Positions 41,261 to 49,404 of a stretch of DNA of 64,000 nucleotides are shown here, piece by piece. This stretch comes from Hymenobacter sp. BT559. GTDB lineage: Bacteria > Bacteroidota > Bacteroidia > Cytophagales > Hymenobacteraceae. Each line of letters opens with the position of its first letter. Positions within the stretch are counted from its first letter, which is position 1. Below the pieces are notes generated by a model, which saw only the letters and a program-made list of their open reading frames with translations, was not told the origin of the DNA and made no database searches. Both the position numbers and the translations under genes were made by a program. The DNA lies in the NCBI RefSeq assembly GCF_016427535.1, contig NZ_JAELXV010000004.1:186001-250000 (forward strand), read 5' to 3'.

Positions 41261-42364
41261 ATGGCCCGGCCCGTTTTCACCCTCGGAATCGAAGAAGAGT
41301 TTCAAACCATCGACCCGGTCACGCGCGACCTGCGCTCGCACATGTCGAAGATTGTGGAGGACGGCAAAATCACGCTGCACGAGCAGGTGAAGGCCGAAAT
41401 GCACGAGTCGGTAGTAGAAGTTGGTACCAACATTTGCCATAACATAGAAGAGGCTCGCACCGAAGTAGTACATCTGCGCCGTCAGGTTATTGAGTTGGCC
41501 GACCGCGTGGGGCTGAAAATCGCGGCGGCGGGCACGCACCCGTTTTCGCGCTGGCAAGACCAGCCCATCACGCCCGACGCGCGCTACGACAAAATAGTGG
41601 AGGAGCTGCAAGAGGCGGCCCGCTCCAACCTCGTCTTTGGCATGCACGTGCACATCGGCATCGAAAACCGTGACCTAGGCGTGTACATGATGAACGCGCT
41701 GCGCTATTTCCTGCCGCACTTGTTCGCGCTCAGCACCAACTCGCCGTTTTGGGAAGGCCGCGAAACTGGTTATAAATCATTCAGGACGAAGGTATTTGAG
41801 CGGTTTCCGCGCACCGGTATCCCGGGCTATTTCAATAGCGCGTCTGACTACGACGAGTTTATTGCCTTGCTCATCAAGACTGGCTGCATCGACAACGGCA
41901 AGAAAATTTGGTGGGACTTGCGATTGCATCCCTTCTTTGACACTATCGAGTATCGCATCTGCGACATGATGATGCGCGCCGATGAAACCATTGCCGTGGC
42001 AGCCGTCATGCAAGCGCTGGTAGCCAAGATTTACAAGCTAAAGTGCCAGAACCTGAACTTCCGGCTTTACCGCAGCGCCCTCATTAAGGAAAATAAGTGG
42101 CGGGCTGCCCGCTACGGCATCAACGGCACCCTCATCGATTTTGGCTCGCAGGAAGAAAAGCCCGCCCGCCAGCTCATTCTGGAGCTGCTTGATTTTGTGG
42201 ACGACGTCCTCGACGACCTAGGCAGCCGCCATGAGGTAGAGTATGTACTTAAAATGCTAGAAATGGGCACTGGCGCTGACCGCCAGCTCGCCGTTTTTCA
42301 CCAAACCGGCGACCTCACCAAAGTGGTTGACTATATCTTGAGCGAAACCACGCACGGGCTCTAG
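41261..42364 (+). CDS. carboxylate-amine ligase, GCS2/YbdK family
   Basis: 367 residues. Glutamate-cysteine ligase 2 (COG2170) fold: LGIEEEFQTID at the start with the metal-binding glutamates, MHESVVEVGTNIC, FGMHVHIGIENRD and a C-terminal EYRICDMMMRAD. The family makes gamma-glutamyl or related amides from ATP, a carboxylate and an amine. E. coli YbdK is the characterised relative, with weak glutamate-cysteine ligase activity. Here it is the second amide-forming enzyme of the cluster; the true substrates are unknown. Confidence 0.9.
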   Translation: MARPVFTLGIEEEFQTIDPVTRDLRSHMSKIVEDGKITLHEQVKAEMHESVVEVGTNICHNIEEARTEVVHLRRQVIELADRVGLKIAAAGTHPFSRWQDQPITPDARYDKIVEELQEAARSNLVFGMHVHIGIENRDLGVYMMNALRYFLPHLFALSTNSPFWEGRETGYKSFRTKVFERFPRTGIPGYFNSASDYDEFIALLIKTGCIDNGKKIWWDLRLHPFFDTIEYRICDMMMRADETIAVAAVMQALVAKIYKLKCQNLNFRLYRSALIKENKWRAARYGINGTLIDFGSQEEKPARQLILELLDFVDDVLDDLGSRHEVEYVLKMLEMGTGADRQLAVFHQTGDLTKVVDYILSETTHGL

Positions 42365-42463
42365 ATGACCTAGGTACTACTTCAACGAACTTATTATTAA
42401 CTTGCTACCGTTATTTTAAACAAGCCTTTTCTTATCGGGTTTATTAAGATTATTCATTAGCCT

Positions 42464-43288
42464 ATGCCTACTTTCCGTATTGCAGTCCTGGATTTGTACA
42501 ATAACACCCGCAATGAAGGGATGCGTTGTATCTACCAGCTTTTACGCCGCACTGAAGCCGCTCACCACGTAACATTTGCGGTCGACACGTTTAATGTCCG
42601 GGCCGAAAACCAGGTTCCGGGCCTTGACTACGACATCTACATTTCGAGCGGCGGGCCTGGCAGTCCCCTTCCTTCTACCGAAGCTTGGGAGCCTCTTTAT
42701 TTTCAGTTTATTGACTCACTGCTGTCTTATAACCAGACAGCTGAGCGTAAAAAGCACTTACTTCTGATTTGCCACTCGTTTCAGCTCATAAGCCGGCACC
42801 TAGGGCTGGGCGAGGTGAGCAAGCGCAAGTCTACTTCCTTTGGCGTGTTGCCAGTGCACCTTACGCCAGCCGGCGAGGCCGACCCGGTATTTGACCAGTT
42901 GCCCGAGCCCTTCTATGCCGTCGATTCGCGTGATTATCAGCTTACTGATGTTGACGCTGACCGCCTGGCCGAGTTAGGGGCTTCGGTGCTGTGCCTCGAG
43001 AAAGAGCGCCCCCACGTGCCCCTGGCGCGGGCTGTCATGGCCATCCGTTTTTCGCCTGAGGTGCTGGGCACCCAATTTCACCCCGAGGCCGATGGCGAAG
43101 GCATGCTACGCTATATGCTCACCGATGAGCGTAAGCAGCAGGTAATCACGGCCTATGGCGAAGATAAATACGACGACATGGTGCGCCTACTAGCCGACCC
43201 CAATGCCATCGAGCGGACCGAAAACGTAATTATTCCGAACTTTTTGCGCCGGGCGCTGGCGCAGCTTGGCGAGTTGGCACTAGCCTAG
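42464..43288 (+). CDS. class I glutamine amidotransferase-like protein
   Basis: 274 residues. Class I GATase fold of the GMP-synthase-like group: SGGPGSPLP oxyanion region, the nucleophile in LLICHSFQL (Cys), and QFHPEAD providing His-Glu. All three catalytic residues are visible, so it should hydrolyse glutamine or a gamma-glutamyl amide. It could supply ammonia to a neighbour or trim a gamma-glutamyl product. 99 bases follow the GCS2 gene; the TAG stop is inside CCTAGG. Confidence 0.87.
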   Translation: MPTFRIAVLDLYNNTRNEGMRCIYQLLRRTEAAHHVTFAVDTFNVRAENQVPGLDYDIYISSGGPGSPLPSTEAWEPLYFQFIDSLLSYNQTAERKKHLLLICHSFQLISRHLGLGEVSKRKSTSFGVLPVHLTPAGEADPVFDQLPEPFYAVDSRDYQLTDVDADRLAELGASVLCLEKERPHVPLARAVMAIRFSPEVLGTQFHPEADGEGMLRYMLTDERKQQVITAYGEDKYDDMVRLLADPNAIERTENVIIPNFLRRALAQLGELALA

Positions 43289-43334
43289 GTCCCTTCTGCT
43301 ATGCTGATTGCCAAGCTCTCTTAAGTCCATTTAC

Positions 43335-43367
43335 TGGCGCGAACTTGACCGTTCGCGCCATTTTTTT
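43335..43367 (+). terminator. terminator between amidotransferase and the last ligase gene
   Basis: TGGCGCGAAC (43335-43344) pairs with GTTCGCGCCA (43351-43360) then seven T. A strong intrinsic terminator inside the gene set. Confidence 0.9.
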
Positions 43368-43387
43368 GCTCGTCATTTCTTCCCCTT

Positions 43388-44581
43388 ATGATTCCTGCCG
43401 CCCGCCACCTCTTCAACGCCGCTTTCACCCCCGAGAAATATCAGGAAATGCTGGCCGACATCGACCTGCAGCTACCGGGCCAATTGGACTTTCGCGTCGC
43501 TGAAACCCCGGTTTTCGTGCCGGCAGGCTTACGCGACAAACTCATTCGGGCGGGGCAGGATATCATCAATGTCATTCAGCAGCCCGATTTCAAGCAGCTC
43601 ACCGAGCAGGCCATTCCGCCCCACCAGCGCGTGCCGCACGAAGATGAGCACGCTGAATTTTTAACGTTTGACTTCGCAGTGTGCCGGGGTACCGATGGCG
43701 AGCTAGAGCCGCAGCTTATTGAAATGCAAGGTTTTCCATCACTCTACGCCTTTCAGTCGTGGCTGCCTTTCATATTTCGCAAGCACTACCCTATTCCCGA
43801 CTCGGTGACGCCATTTTTGGAAGTGCCAGATGCGGAGGCCTACCACGCCGAAATGCGCAAGCTGATACTGGGCAACGAGCAGCCGGAAAATGTCATTCTA
43901 CTGGAGTTGTTTCCGAAGCTGCAGAAGACTCGGATAGATTTTATGCTCTCCAAGCAGTTCTGGGGCATCGAGGCCATATCGCTACCCGACGTGCGGAAGC
44001 GTGGTCGACACTTATTCTATGAGAAAAACGGCCGAGAAATCTTAATTAAGCGCATCTACAACCGCATCATCTTCGATGAACTGGTGCGCTACCCCGACCT
44101 GCACCCCGAGTTCAATCTCACCGACGATGACGTGGATGTAGAATGGGTGGGCCACCCAAACTGGTTTTTTCGCATCAGCAAGTACACGCTGCCGCTCATC
44201 AAAAGTGACTTTGCGCCGGCTAGCTACTACCTACACGAGCTGACAGAATACCCAGCCGACCTAGAGAACTACGTGCTCAAGCCCCTGTTCTCGTTTGCGG
44301 GCGCGGGTGTGCGGCTGCACGTGACGGCGGCCGACCTCGACGCGCTGCCCGACAAGCAGAATTACTTGCTGCAGCGCAAAGTGCAGTACGAGCCCGTGGT
44401 GCAATCGCCCGACGGCTTGGTCAAGTGCGAGATTCGCTTGCTTTATAGCTGGCCCAAAGATGAAACGAAGCCGCTACTACTCACGGGCTTGGCTCGTCTG
44501 AGCCGCGGCGAGATGATAGGCGTGGACTTCAATAAAAATAAGGACTGGGTTGGCGGCACCACCCCTTTGTTTGAGAAATAA
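43388..44581 (+). CDS. atypical ATP-grasp-like protein of the amidoligase cluster
   Basis: 397 residues of uncertain family. The C-terminal third has ATP-grasp-like signatures: ENYVLKPLFSFAGAGVRL (Lys plus glycine loop), NYLLQRKVQYEP and VKCEIRLLYSWP, similar in outline to the synthetase half of glutathionylspermidine synthase. The N-terminal part contains VPHEDEHAEFLTFDFAV and IEMQGFPSLYAFQ. I think it is a divergent carboxylate-amine ligase, but this is inference from motif order. It closes the five-gene set. Confidence 0.7.
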   Translation: MIPAARHLFNAAFTPEKYQEMLADIDLQLPGQLDFRVAETPVFVPAGLRDKLIRAGQDIINVIQQPDFKQLTEQAIPPHQRVPHEDEHAEFLTFDFAVCRGTDGELEPQLIEMQGFPSLYAFQSWLPFIFRKHYPIPDSVTPFLEVPDAEAYHAEMRKLILGNEQPENVILLELFPKLQKTRIDFMLSKQFWGIEAISLPDVRKRGRHLFYEKNGREILIKRIYNRIIFDELVRYPDLHPEFNLTDDDVDVEWVGHPNWFFRISKYTLPLIKSDFAPASYYLHELTEYPADLENYVLKPLFSFAGAGVRLHVTAADLDALPDKQNYLLQRKVQYEPVVQSPDGLVKCEIRLLYSWPKDETKPLLLTGLARLSRGEMIGVDFNKNKDWVGGTTPLFEK

Positions 44582-44676
44582 GCTCGCTCTACTATTTTCT
44601 GAGCTTATAGGGCTAGCAACTATACCGATTAGCGCTGCGTATTGCCGAGCCAACGCTTCCCCTTTTGCCTCTCCTT

Positions 44677-45168
44677 ATGTCGACCCTCACCGAACGCGGC
44701 CTCGAAATCTCCAAAAACGCTCTCTTTTCTAAATTCCTCGGTCGCAGCTCCAAGCTGCTCAGCAAGCCTTTTAAAGCTGTTCTCGTACTGAACGAAGTAG
44801 CTGATAAGCTGGCCGATAAGCATAGCAAGGAAAACAAATTCACGCAGCTGTTTCACACGGCTCACACCCTAGTGCGGCTCGTGCGTAGCTACGTCAGCGG
44901 CGAGTATCGCCAAATTCATACTACCACCATCGCGTCGGGCCTAGGGGTCCTGCTGTATGTGCTTTCACCCATCGACCTTGTGCCTGATTTTATTCCGGTG
45001 CTAGGGTTTCTTGATGACCTAAGCTTGATAAGCTGGTTTATCGGGAAGTTCCACGTGGAAATTACCCGCTTTCAAGAGTGGGAGCAGTCGGCCAGCGCAG
45101 CCCTGACGCCCACCCCGGCCCAAGGCGACCGCTCGCTGCCAGCCGTAGCTGAGCTAGGTCACTCCTAG
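44677..45168 (+). CDS. DUF1232 (YkvA-type) membrane protein
   Basis: 163 residues. The conserved block SGLGVLLYVLSPIDLVPDFI followed by PVLGFLDDLSLI is the DUF1232/YkvA signature: a membrane hairpin with the DLIPD-like turn. N-terminal 70 residues are amphipathic. Function unknown. It follows the amidoligase genes on the same strand with about 95 bases between, and ends at a bidirectional terminator; a link to the cluster is only positional. The Met at 44677 (MSTLTERG) is preferred. The TAG stop lies in CCTAGG. Confidence 0.85.
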   Translation: MSTLTERGLEISKNALFSKFLGRSSKLLSKPFKAVLVLNEVADKLADKHSKENKFTQLFHTAHTLVRLVRSYVSGEYRQIHTTTIASGLGVLLYVLSPIDLVPDFIPVLGFLDDLSLISWFIGKFHVEITRFQEWEQSASAALTPTPAQGDRSLPAVAELGHS

Positions 45169-45183
45169 GTCTTCCATTTCAAG

Positions 45184-45233
45184 AAAAAGCCCGTTAGCCT
45201 TGATAGTCAGCTATCAGAGCTAACGGGCTTTTT
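45184..45233. terminator. bidirectional terminator between convergent genes
   Basis: AAAAAGCCCGTTAGC pairs perfectly with GCTAACGGGCTTTTT, with an inner TGATAG/CTATCA stem. Its right arm overlaps the stop codon of the Gfo/Idh gene. Confidence 0.9.
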
Positions 45234-46272
45234 ATTTACTTACAGTTGGCCGCAGGGCATAGATGCGCTCTATAATCTCGACTACTTTCAAACCATCGTG
45301 GGCGTTGGTGGTAGTCTGAGCGCCCGCTTGCACGGCTTGCACTACGTCGTCAATCACGTGGCTATGGTTGGCCGCCGAGCCTTGGTAGGCTCCGTAGTCG
45401 TTGGCGGCGTTAGTGGCGGGTAGCGTTGGCAGCTCGTAACCTTGCACGTGGCAGTAGTCGACTTTGTCTAGGTACTGCCCACCAATTTTGAGCGAGCCGC
45501 GCGCGGCCACCACCGTCAGGGAGCTTTCGAGGTTGCGGTCCCACACGGCTGTGCTGTAGCTAAGCGTGCCGCTGCCGCCGCGCACCAGGTCGAAGGTAAC
45601 CACCCCACTGTCTTCAAAATCGGTAACAGATTGATGCGCAAAGTCCTGGAAGCGGGCGCTGATATTAGTGATATCCCCGAATACCCAGTGTAGTAAGTCT
45701 ACGAAGTGGCTAAATTGCGTAAACAGCGTGCCGCCATCCAGCGCCTGAGTACCCCGCCAGCCGCCCGGCTGGTAGTACCGGGCATCGCGGTTCCAGAAGC
45801 AAGTGAGCTGCACCAGAAAAACCGGACCTAGGCGGCCGCTTTCGTAGAGCTGCTTGAGCCAGGCCGCGGGCGGCGAGTAGCGGTTTTGCATCACCCCAAA
45901 CACCAGTTTGTTGGCTTGCTGCGCCGTTTGCAGCACCAATTCGGCGTCGGTGGTGCGCAGGGCCAAGGGTTTTTCAATCACGACGTGCAAGCCGTGGCTT
46001 AACCCAGCCACGGCCTGGCTGGCGTGCAAGCCATTAGGCGTAGCAATGGTAAGCACATCAGCCTCGATTTCTTGCGCCAGACATGCTTCTAAGGATGTAA
46101 AGAAGGGCACCCCCGGAAACGTGGCGGCCAGTGCGGGCCGTAGCTCTTCCCGCACATCGACCAGGGCCACAAGTTGCGCCTCGGGGTGGCGGGCTACCAG
46201 CGTGGCGTGGCGGTGACCAATATGGCCAATTCCACAAATAACGAAGCGAACCTTAGCCGTCGAATGAGTCAC
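45232..46272 (-). CDS. Gfo/Idh/MocA oxidoreductase, WlbA/WbpB-like
   Basis: About 346 residues. Rossmann start KVRFVICGIGHIGHRHATLV, active-site EKPLAL with Lys, and GGTLFTQFSHFVDLLHWVFG in the substrate domain, close to UDP-N-acetylglucosaminuronate 3-dehydrogenases (WlbA/WbpB). With the aminotransferase just upstream it would make a 3-amino-3-deoxy nucleotide sugar: oxidise C3, then transaminate. I start at GTG 46272; a TTG at 46278 is possible. The two genes are almost contiguous (about 10 bases). Confidence 0.85.
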   Translation of the reverse strand: MTHSTAKVRFVICGIGHIGHRHATLVARHPEAQLVALVDVREELRPALAATFPGVPFFTSLEACLAQEIEADVLTIATPNGLHASQAVAGLSHGLHVVIEKPLALRTTDAELVLQTAQQANKLVFGVMQNRYSPPAAWLKQLYESGRLGPVFLVQLTCFWNRDARYYQPGGWRGTQALDGGTLFTQFSHFVDLLHWVFGDITNISARFQDFAHQSVTDFEDSGVVTFDLVRGGSGTLSYSTAVWDRNLESSLTVVAARGSLKIGGQYLDKVDYCHVQGYELPTLPATNAANDYGAYQGSAANHSHVIDDVVQAVQAGAQTTTNAHDGLKVVEIIERIYALRPTVSK

Positions 46273-46281
46273 GCGCAAATA

Positions 46282-47424
46282 TCAAACTGCGAAGAAAGCA
46301 CGCGTGCTTTCTATTATGTAGTCGAGCTGCGCGTTCGTCAGCCCCGGGTGCAGCGGCAGCGATAGCACCTGCTGGCACAGCTGCTCGGCTACCGGAAACT
46401 GCCCTGCCCCGTACCCTAGGTAGGCGTAAGCTGGCTGCTGATGCACAGGGCGTGGGTAGTAAATAGCGGTCGGCACGCCGTGCTGCGCCAAGTGTTGCCG
46501 CAGTGCCTCGCGGCGGCCATCTCCTTCTATACGAAGCGTATACTGGTGAAAAACGTGGCTGCTGCGTGGGTCGCGCACCGGAATATGCAGGCCGGGCACG
46601 TTGGCCAGCCCGGCATCATAGCGGGCACCTAGGGCTTGGCGGGCGGCTTGCGCGGCCGGCAGATGCCGCAGCTTTACGCGCAGCAGGGCCGCTTGCAGCG
46701 TGTCGAGGCGCGAGTTGAGGCCAATATGCTGGTGGTGGTATTTCTGGGTTTGGCCGTGGTTGGCTAGCTGCCGCAGCAAGCTGGCGCGGGCGACATCGCG
46801 GGTAAAGAGCGCGCCGCCATCGCCAAGGCAACCTAGGTTTTTGCTCGGGAAGAAAGAGGTGGTGCTAACCTCCCCTACTGTACCAGCATAAGCCACCTCG
46901 CCGCTGGCAAAAGTAAAAGTCGAACCTAGGGCTTGGGCATTGTCCTCTATCAAAGACACCCCAGCGGCCGAGCATATATCTATTAAATCTTCTAAATCAG
47001 CACATTGCCCAAACAAATGTACTATTAGCACAACCCTAGTCTGCGGCGTGAGTGCCTCGCGCACCGCGGCTGGGTCGAGCATGAAGGTATCGGGCCGCAC
47101 ATCGGCCAGTACGGGGCGCAGCCCCAACAGCGCCACCGCCTCCAGCGTGGCGATGTAGGTGAAAGCTGGCACAATAACCTCGGCCCCCGGTGGCAGCCCT
47201 AGGCTAAGCAGTGCAAGGGTAAGGGCGTCGGTACCATTGGCGCAGGGCACCACGTGCGCCCCGCCCAGCCAATTCCCTAGCTCGCCCGCAAATGCCTGCA
47301 CTGCTGGCCCTTGGATAAAGACTGCGTCCTGCACGGTGGCTTGCCAGGCAGCATCCAACTCCGCTTGGTAAGACGCGTGTTCGGCCGCAAGGTCGAGTAG
47401 CGAAATCGGAGCGGGTGGCAACAA
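46282..47424 (-). CDS. DegT/DnrJ/EryC1 (PLP) sugar aminotransferase, WlbC/WbpE-like
   Basis: About 380 residues. PLP enzyme with FIQGPAVQAFAGELG, PCANGTDALTLAL, EDNAQALGST, FFPSKNLGCLGDGGA (PLP-Lys in PSKNLG) and GLNSRLDTLQAALL. It aminates a 3-keto nucleotide sugar such as that made by the adjacent oxidoreductase. I place the start at a TTG (47424) giving LLPPAPISLLDLAAEH, because a TATCTTTG promoter box sits just upstream at 47453; a frame extension to 47499 would overlap the next gene. A short A/T-rich patch lies at 46960-47045. Confidence 0.87.
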   Translation of the reverse strand: MLPPAPISLLDLAAEHASYQAELDAAWQATVQDAVFIQGPAVQAFAGELGNWLGGAHVVPCANGTDALTLALLSLGLPPGAEVIVPAFTYIATLEAVALLGLRPVLADVRPDTFMLDPAAVREALTPQTRVVLIVHLFGQCADLEDLIDICSAAGVSLIEDNAQALGSTFTFASGEVAYAGTVGEVSTTSFFPSKNLGCLGDGGALFTRDVARASLLRQLANHGQTQKYHHQHIGLNSRLDTLQAALLRVKLRHLPAAQAARQALGARYDAGLANVPGLHIPVRDPRSSHVFHQYTLRIEGDGRREALRQHLAQHGVPTAIYYPRPVHQQPAYAYLGYGAGQFPVAEQLCQQVLSLPLHPGLTNAQLDYIIESTRAFFAV

Positions 47425-47452
47425 AATGGTAAGTAAAAAGAGTAGACGCGGC

Positions 47453-47460
47453 CAAAGATA
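47453..47460 (-). promoter_or_regulatory. -7 box for the aminotransferase gene
   Basis: TATCTTTG on the minus strand, 28 bases before the chosen TTG start. It indicates that the aminotransferase and oxidoreductase form their own transcription unit, and it decides against the longer start. Confidence 0.6.
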
Positions 47461-47468
47461 CTGGCCGG

Positions 47469-48365
47469 TTAGCGGCCCGCTCCTTCTCGCAAGAACCAAA
47501 GTAACTTGAGCGCATCCAGCACTTTTAAGGAAGGTCTCGTGCTAAGCAGATTACGCCGCAATAGCGGCTCGCCCAGTGCTAGGACTGCCTGCAGGCCAGC
47601 GGCCAATTGGGCCCGCTGCAGGCGTCGAGCCATCTGGACCAACCTACTAGTCGCGCCTAGATTATTCTCGCGCAGCAGCTGCGCGAGGTTGCGCACAGCC
47701 TGCTCCGATTTTTCGAGGAAAGCAGCGGCTGTTTCTAAGCCAGCGTGCACAATGGGGTTATCTAGGTGGCAGAGTGGCACGCCGGCCGCCGCAAGCTGCC
47801 AGCCTAGCTTCGTGTCCTCGTGGCCGTAGCCGCGGAGGCGTTCGTCAAGCGGAAAATGCTGCAACAGTACCTTATGAATCAGCAAGTTATTTACCAATAA
47901 CTGGTCGTAAGCCGCAGCTTGGCGCTGCGCTAGGGACCGAGCTTCGCGTTGCTGGCCGTACAGCCACCGCAGCAGCAAAGCAGGCTCAGTTGGCACCTGG
48001 TCGGCGTAGCGTACTCCTCCGGCCACTACGGGTGCTTGGCTGCTGGCCGCGGCATAGCGCGCCAGGTAGTGGCTGGCTGGCACTTGGCTCGTGTTGTCGA
48101 GCAGCAATACCCATTCGTGTATAGCACTAGCTACGAGTTGATTGCGCACAGCCGCGCGGCCTACGTTGGTGGCTAACTCTTGGTACACTACCCTAGGAAG
48201 CGCTGCTAGCAGTCGGTTTGCGGCGCGGTATACTTCCCCCGAGCCATCATCAAGTAGCCTGATTTCGGCGGGGCCCGGCCAATCGGGCAGCTGCGCTAGT
48301 AGCGCGTGCACCAGTTCTGATACGTCACGATTAAAAATCGGAATCAGAATGGATAAGCCAGCCAT
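47469..48365 (-). CDS. family 2 glycosyltransferase
   Basis: 298 residues, GT-A fold: MAGLSILIPIFNRDVSELV at the N-terminus, RLLDDGS with the DxD-like acidic residue, LLLDNTSQVPA and a C-terminal GHEDTKLGWQL (GT2 acceptor loop with ED). It uses a nucleotide sugar to extend a glycan, probably in surface polysaccharide synthesis together with the nearby nucleotide-sugar genes. Start at the Met 48365; its stop overlaps the promoter region of the next gene. Confidence 0.86.
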   Translation of the reverse strand: MAGLSILIPIFNRDVSELVHALLAQLPDWPGPAEIRLLDDGSGEVYRAANRLLAALPRVVYQELATNVGRAAVRNQLVASAIHEWVLLLDNTSQVPASHYLARYAAASSQAPVVAGGVRYADQVPTEPALLLRWLYGQQREARSLAQRQAAAYDQLLVNNLLIHKVLLQHFPLDERLRGYGHEDTKLGWQLAAAGVPLCHLDNPIVHAGLETAAAFLEKSEQAVRNLAQLLRENNLGATSRLVQMARRLQRAQLAAGLQAVLALGEPLLRRNLLSTRPSLKVLDALKLLWFLREGAGR

Positions 48366-48384
48366 GCGCAAACGCCGCGAAGCG

Positions 48385-49062
48385 CTATTTCCGGCCTGAG
48401 TCTAACAACTGCCCGCCTTGGCATGTGAGCACGCGGTGCGGAAACCTATCGATTAGCTGGAAGTTGTGCGTAGCCATGAGCACGGCGGTGCCCGCGTGGT
48501 TTATCTCCGTAAAGAGCTCCATGATACCATCGGCCACTTCGGGGTCTAGGTTGCCGGTGGGCTCGTCGGCCAGCAGCAGCAACGGCTCGTTGAGCAGGGC
48601 ACGGGCAATCACCACGCGCTGCTGCTCGCCCCCCGAAAGGCGGTGCGGCATTCGGTTGCCCACCCCGCTCAGGCCCACTTGCGTGAGCACTTCCTGAATG
48701 CGCTGCTGCTTGCGCGCCTTACCGCGCCAGCCGGTGGCGTTCAGCACGAACAACAAGTTCTCGCCGACGGTGCGGTCGGACAGCAACTGAAAGTCTTGAA
48801 ACACAATGCCTAGCTTGCGGCGCAGGTAAGGCACTTTGCCCGCGGGTAGCTTGGCTAAGTTATACCCAGCAACCTCGCCATTTCCCACCAGCAGCGGCAG
48901 GTCGGCATACAAGGTTTTGAGCAGCGACGACTTGCCCGAGCCCGTGCGCCCCACTAGGTAAGCAAACTCGCCCTTGGCCAGCGCAAACTTGACGCCCGCC
49001 AGCACGGCGCGCTCCTCCTGGGTCACGGTCGCATCGCGCAGCTCTAGAATCGGCTCGGTCAT
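48385..49062 (-). CDS. ftsE: cell-division ABC ATPase FtsE
   Basis: 225 residues. ABC ATPase: Walker A GRTGSGKSS at 38-46, RRKLGIVFQDFQLLSDRTV Q-loop typical of FtsE, signature RLSGGEQQR, Walker B LLLLADEPTGNLDP and switch His in MATHNFQLI. With FtsX it transmits a signal to periplasmic amidases at division. No ftsX gene is adjacent in this window. It is six bases downstream of the 67-residue gene and close to the glycosyltransferase, so an operon is likely. Confidence 0.92.
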   Translation of the reverse strand: MTEPILELRDATVTQEERAVLAGVKFALAKGEFAYLVGRTGSGKSSLLKTLYADLPLLVGNGEVAGYNLAKLPAGKVPYLRRKLGIVFQDFQLLSDRTVGENLLFVLNATGWRGKARKQQRIQEVLTQVGLSGVGNRMPHRLSGGEQQRVVIARALLNEPLLLLADEPTGNLDPEVADGIMELFTEINHAGTAVLMATHNFQLIDRFPHRVLTCQGGQLLDSGRK

Positions 49063-49068
49063 AGTTTT

Positions 49069-49272
49069 TTAGAGTTCGAGCTTACGCAGCTTGCCAAATT
49101 CCAGCTCCGAGATGATAGCTGCCAGCGGCACCTCCTGGCCTTCAAGGCCGTAGCGGTGCAGGTCTTTTAGCGGACGGTCGGCCCGGAAATAAGCAATCAG
49201 CACAAACTGCTCGTCGCGCAGCTGGATATAATCCGGAATTTTGGCCTTGCCTTTTACTTTGATGATATACAC
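49069..49272 (-). CDS. small conserved protein preceding ftsE
   Basis: 67 residues, MYIIKVKGKAKIPDYIQLRD then a strand-helix pattern with RADRPLKDLHRYGL. Predicted small cytoplasmic alpha-beta protein. I recall a similar short protein encoded beside ftsE in Bacteroidota but know no function. Start ATG is the only candidate. The upstream gap carries a 38-bp inverted repeat. Confidence 0.7.
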   Translation of the reverse strand: MYIIKVKGKAKIPDYIQLRDEQFVLIAYFRADRPLKDLHRYGLEGQEVPLAAIISELEFGKLRKLEL

Positions 49273-49291
49273 GCTTTACTAATTAAAAGTA

Positions 49292-49397
49292 CTGTCATCG
49301 CGAGGAGGAACGACGAAGTAATCCTTCCTGATATGCTAGCTAACGTCCGCTAAGCTAAAAGGAAAGATGGCTTCGTCGTTCCTCCTCGCAATGACAG
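49292..49397. repeat. inverted repeat, CGAGGAGGAACGACGAAG family
   Basis: Left arm from 49292 (CTGTCATCGCGAGGAGGAAC) and right arm to 49397 are near-complementary over about 37 bases, separated by about 32 bases. The unit TGTCATYGCGAGGAGGAACG resembles a REP-like element widely repeated in Bacteroidota genomes by my recollection. It lies between ftsE's leader gene and the transaldolase gene. Confidence 0.8.
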
Positions 49398-49404
49398 ACT
49401 ATTT

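Noticed and set aside
47425..47499. Upstream start for the aminotransferase gene
   Set aside because: It would cross a TATCTTTG promoter box and overlap the glycosyltransferase stop region.
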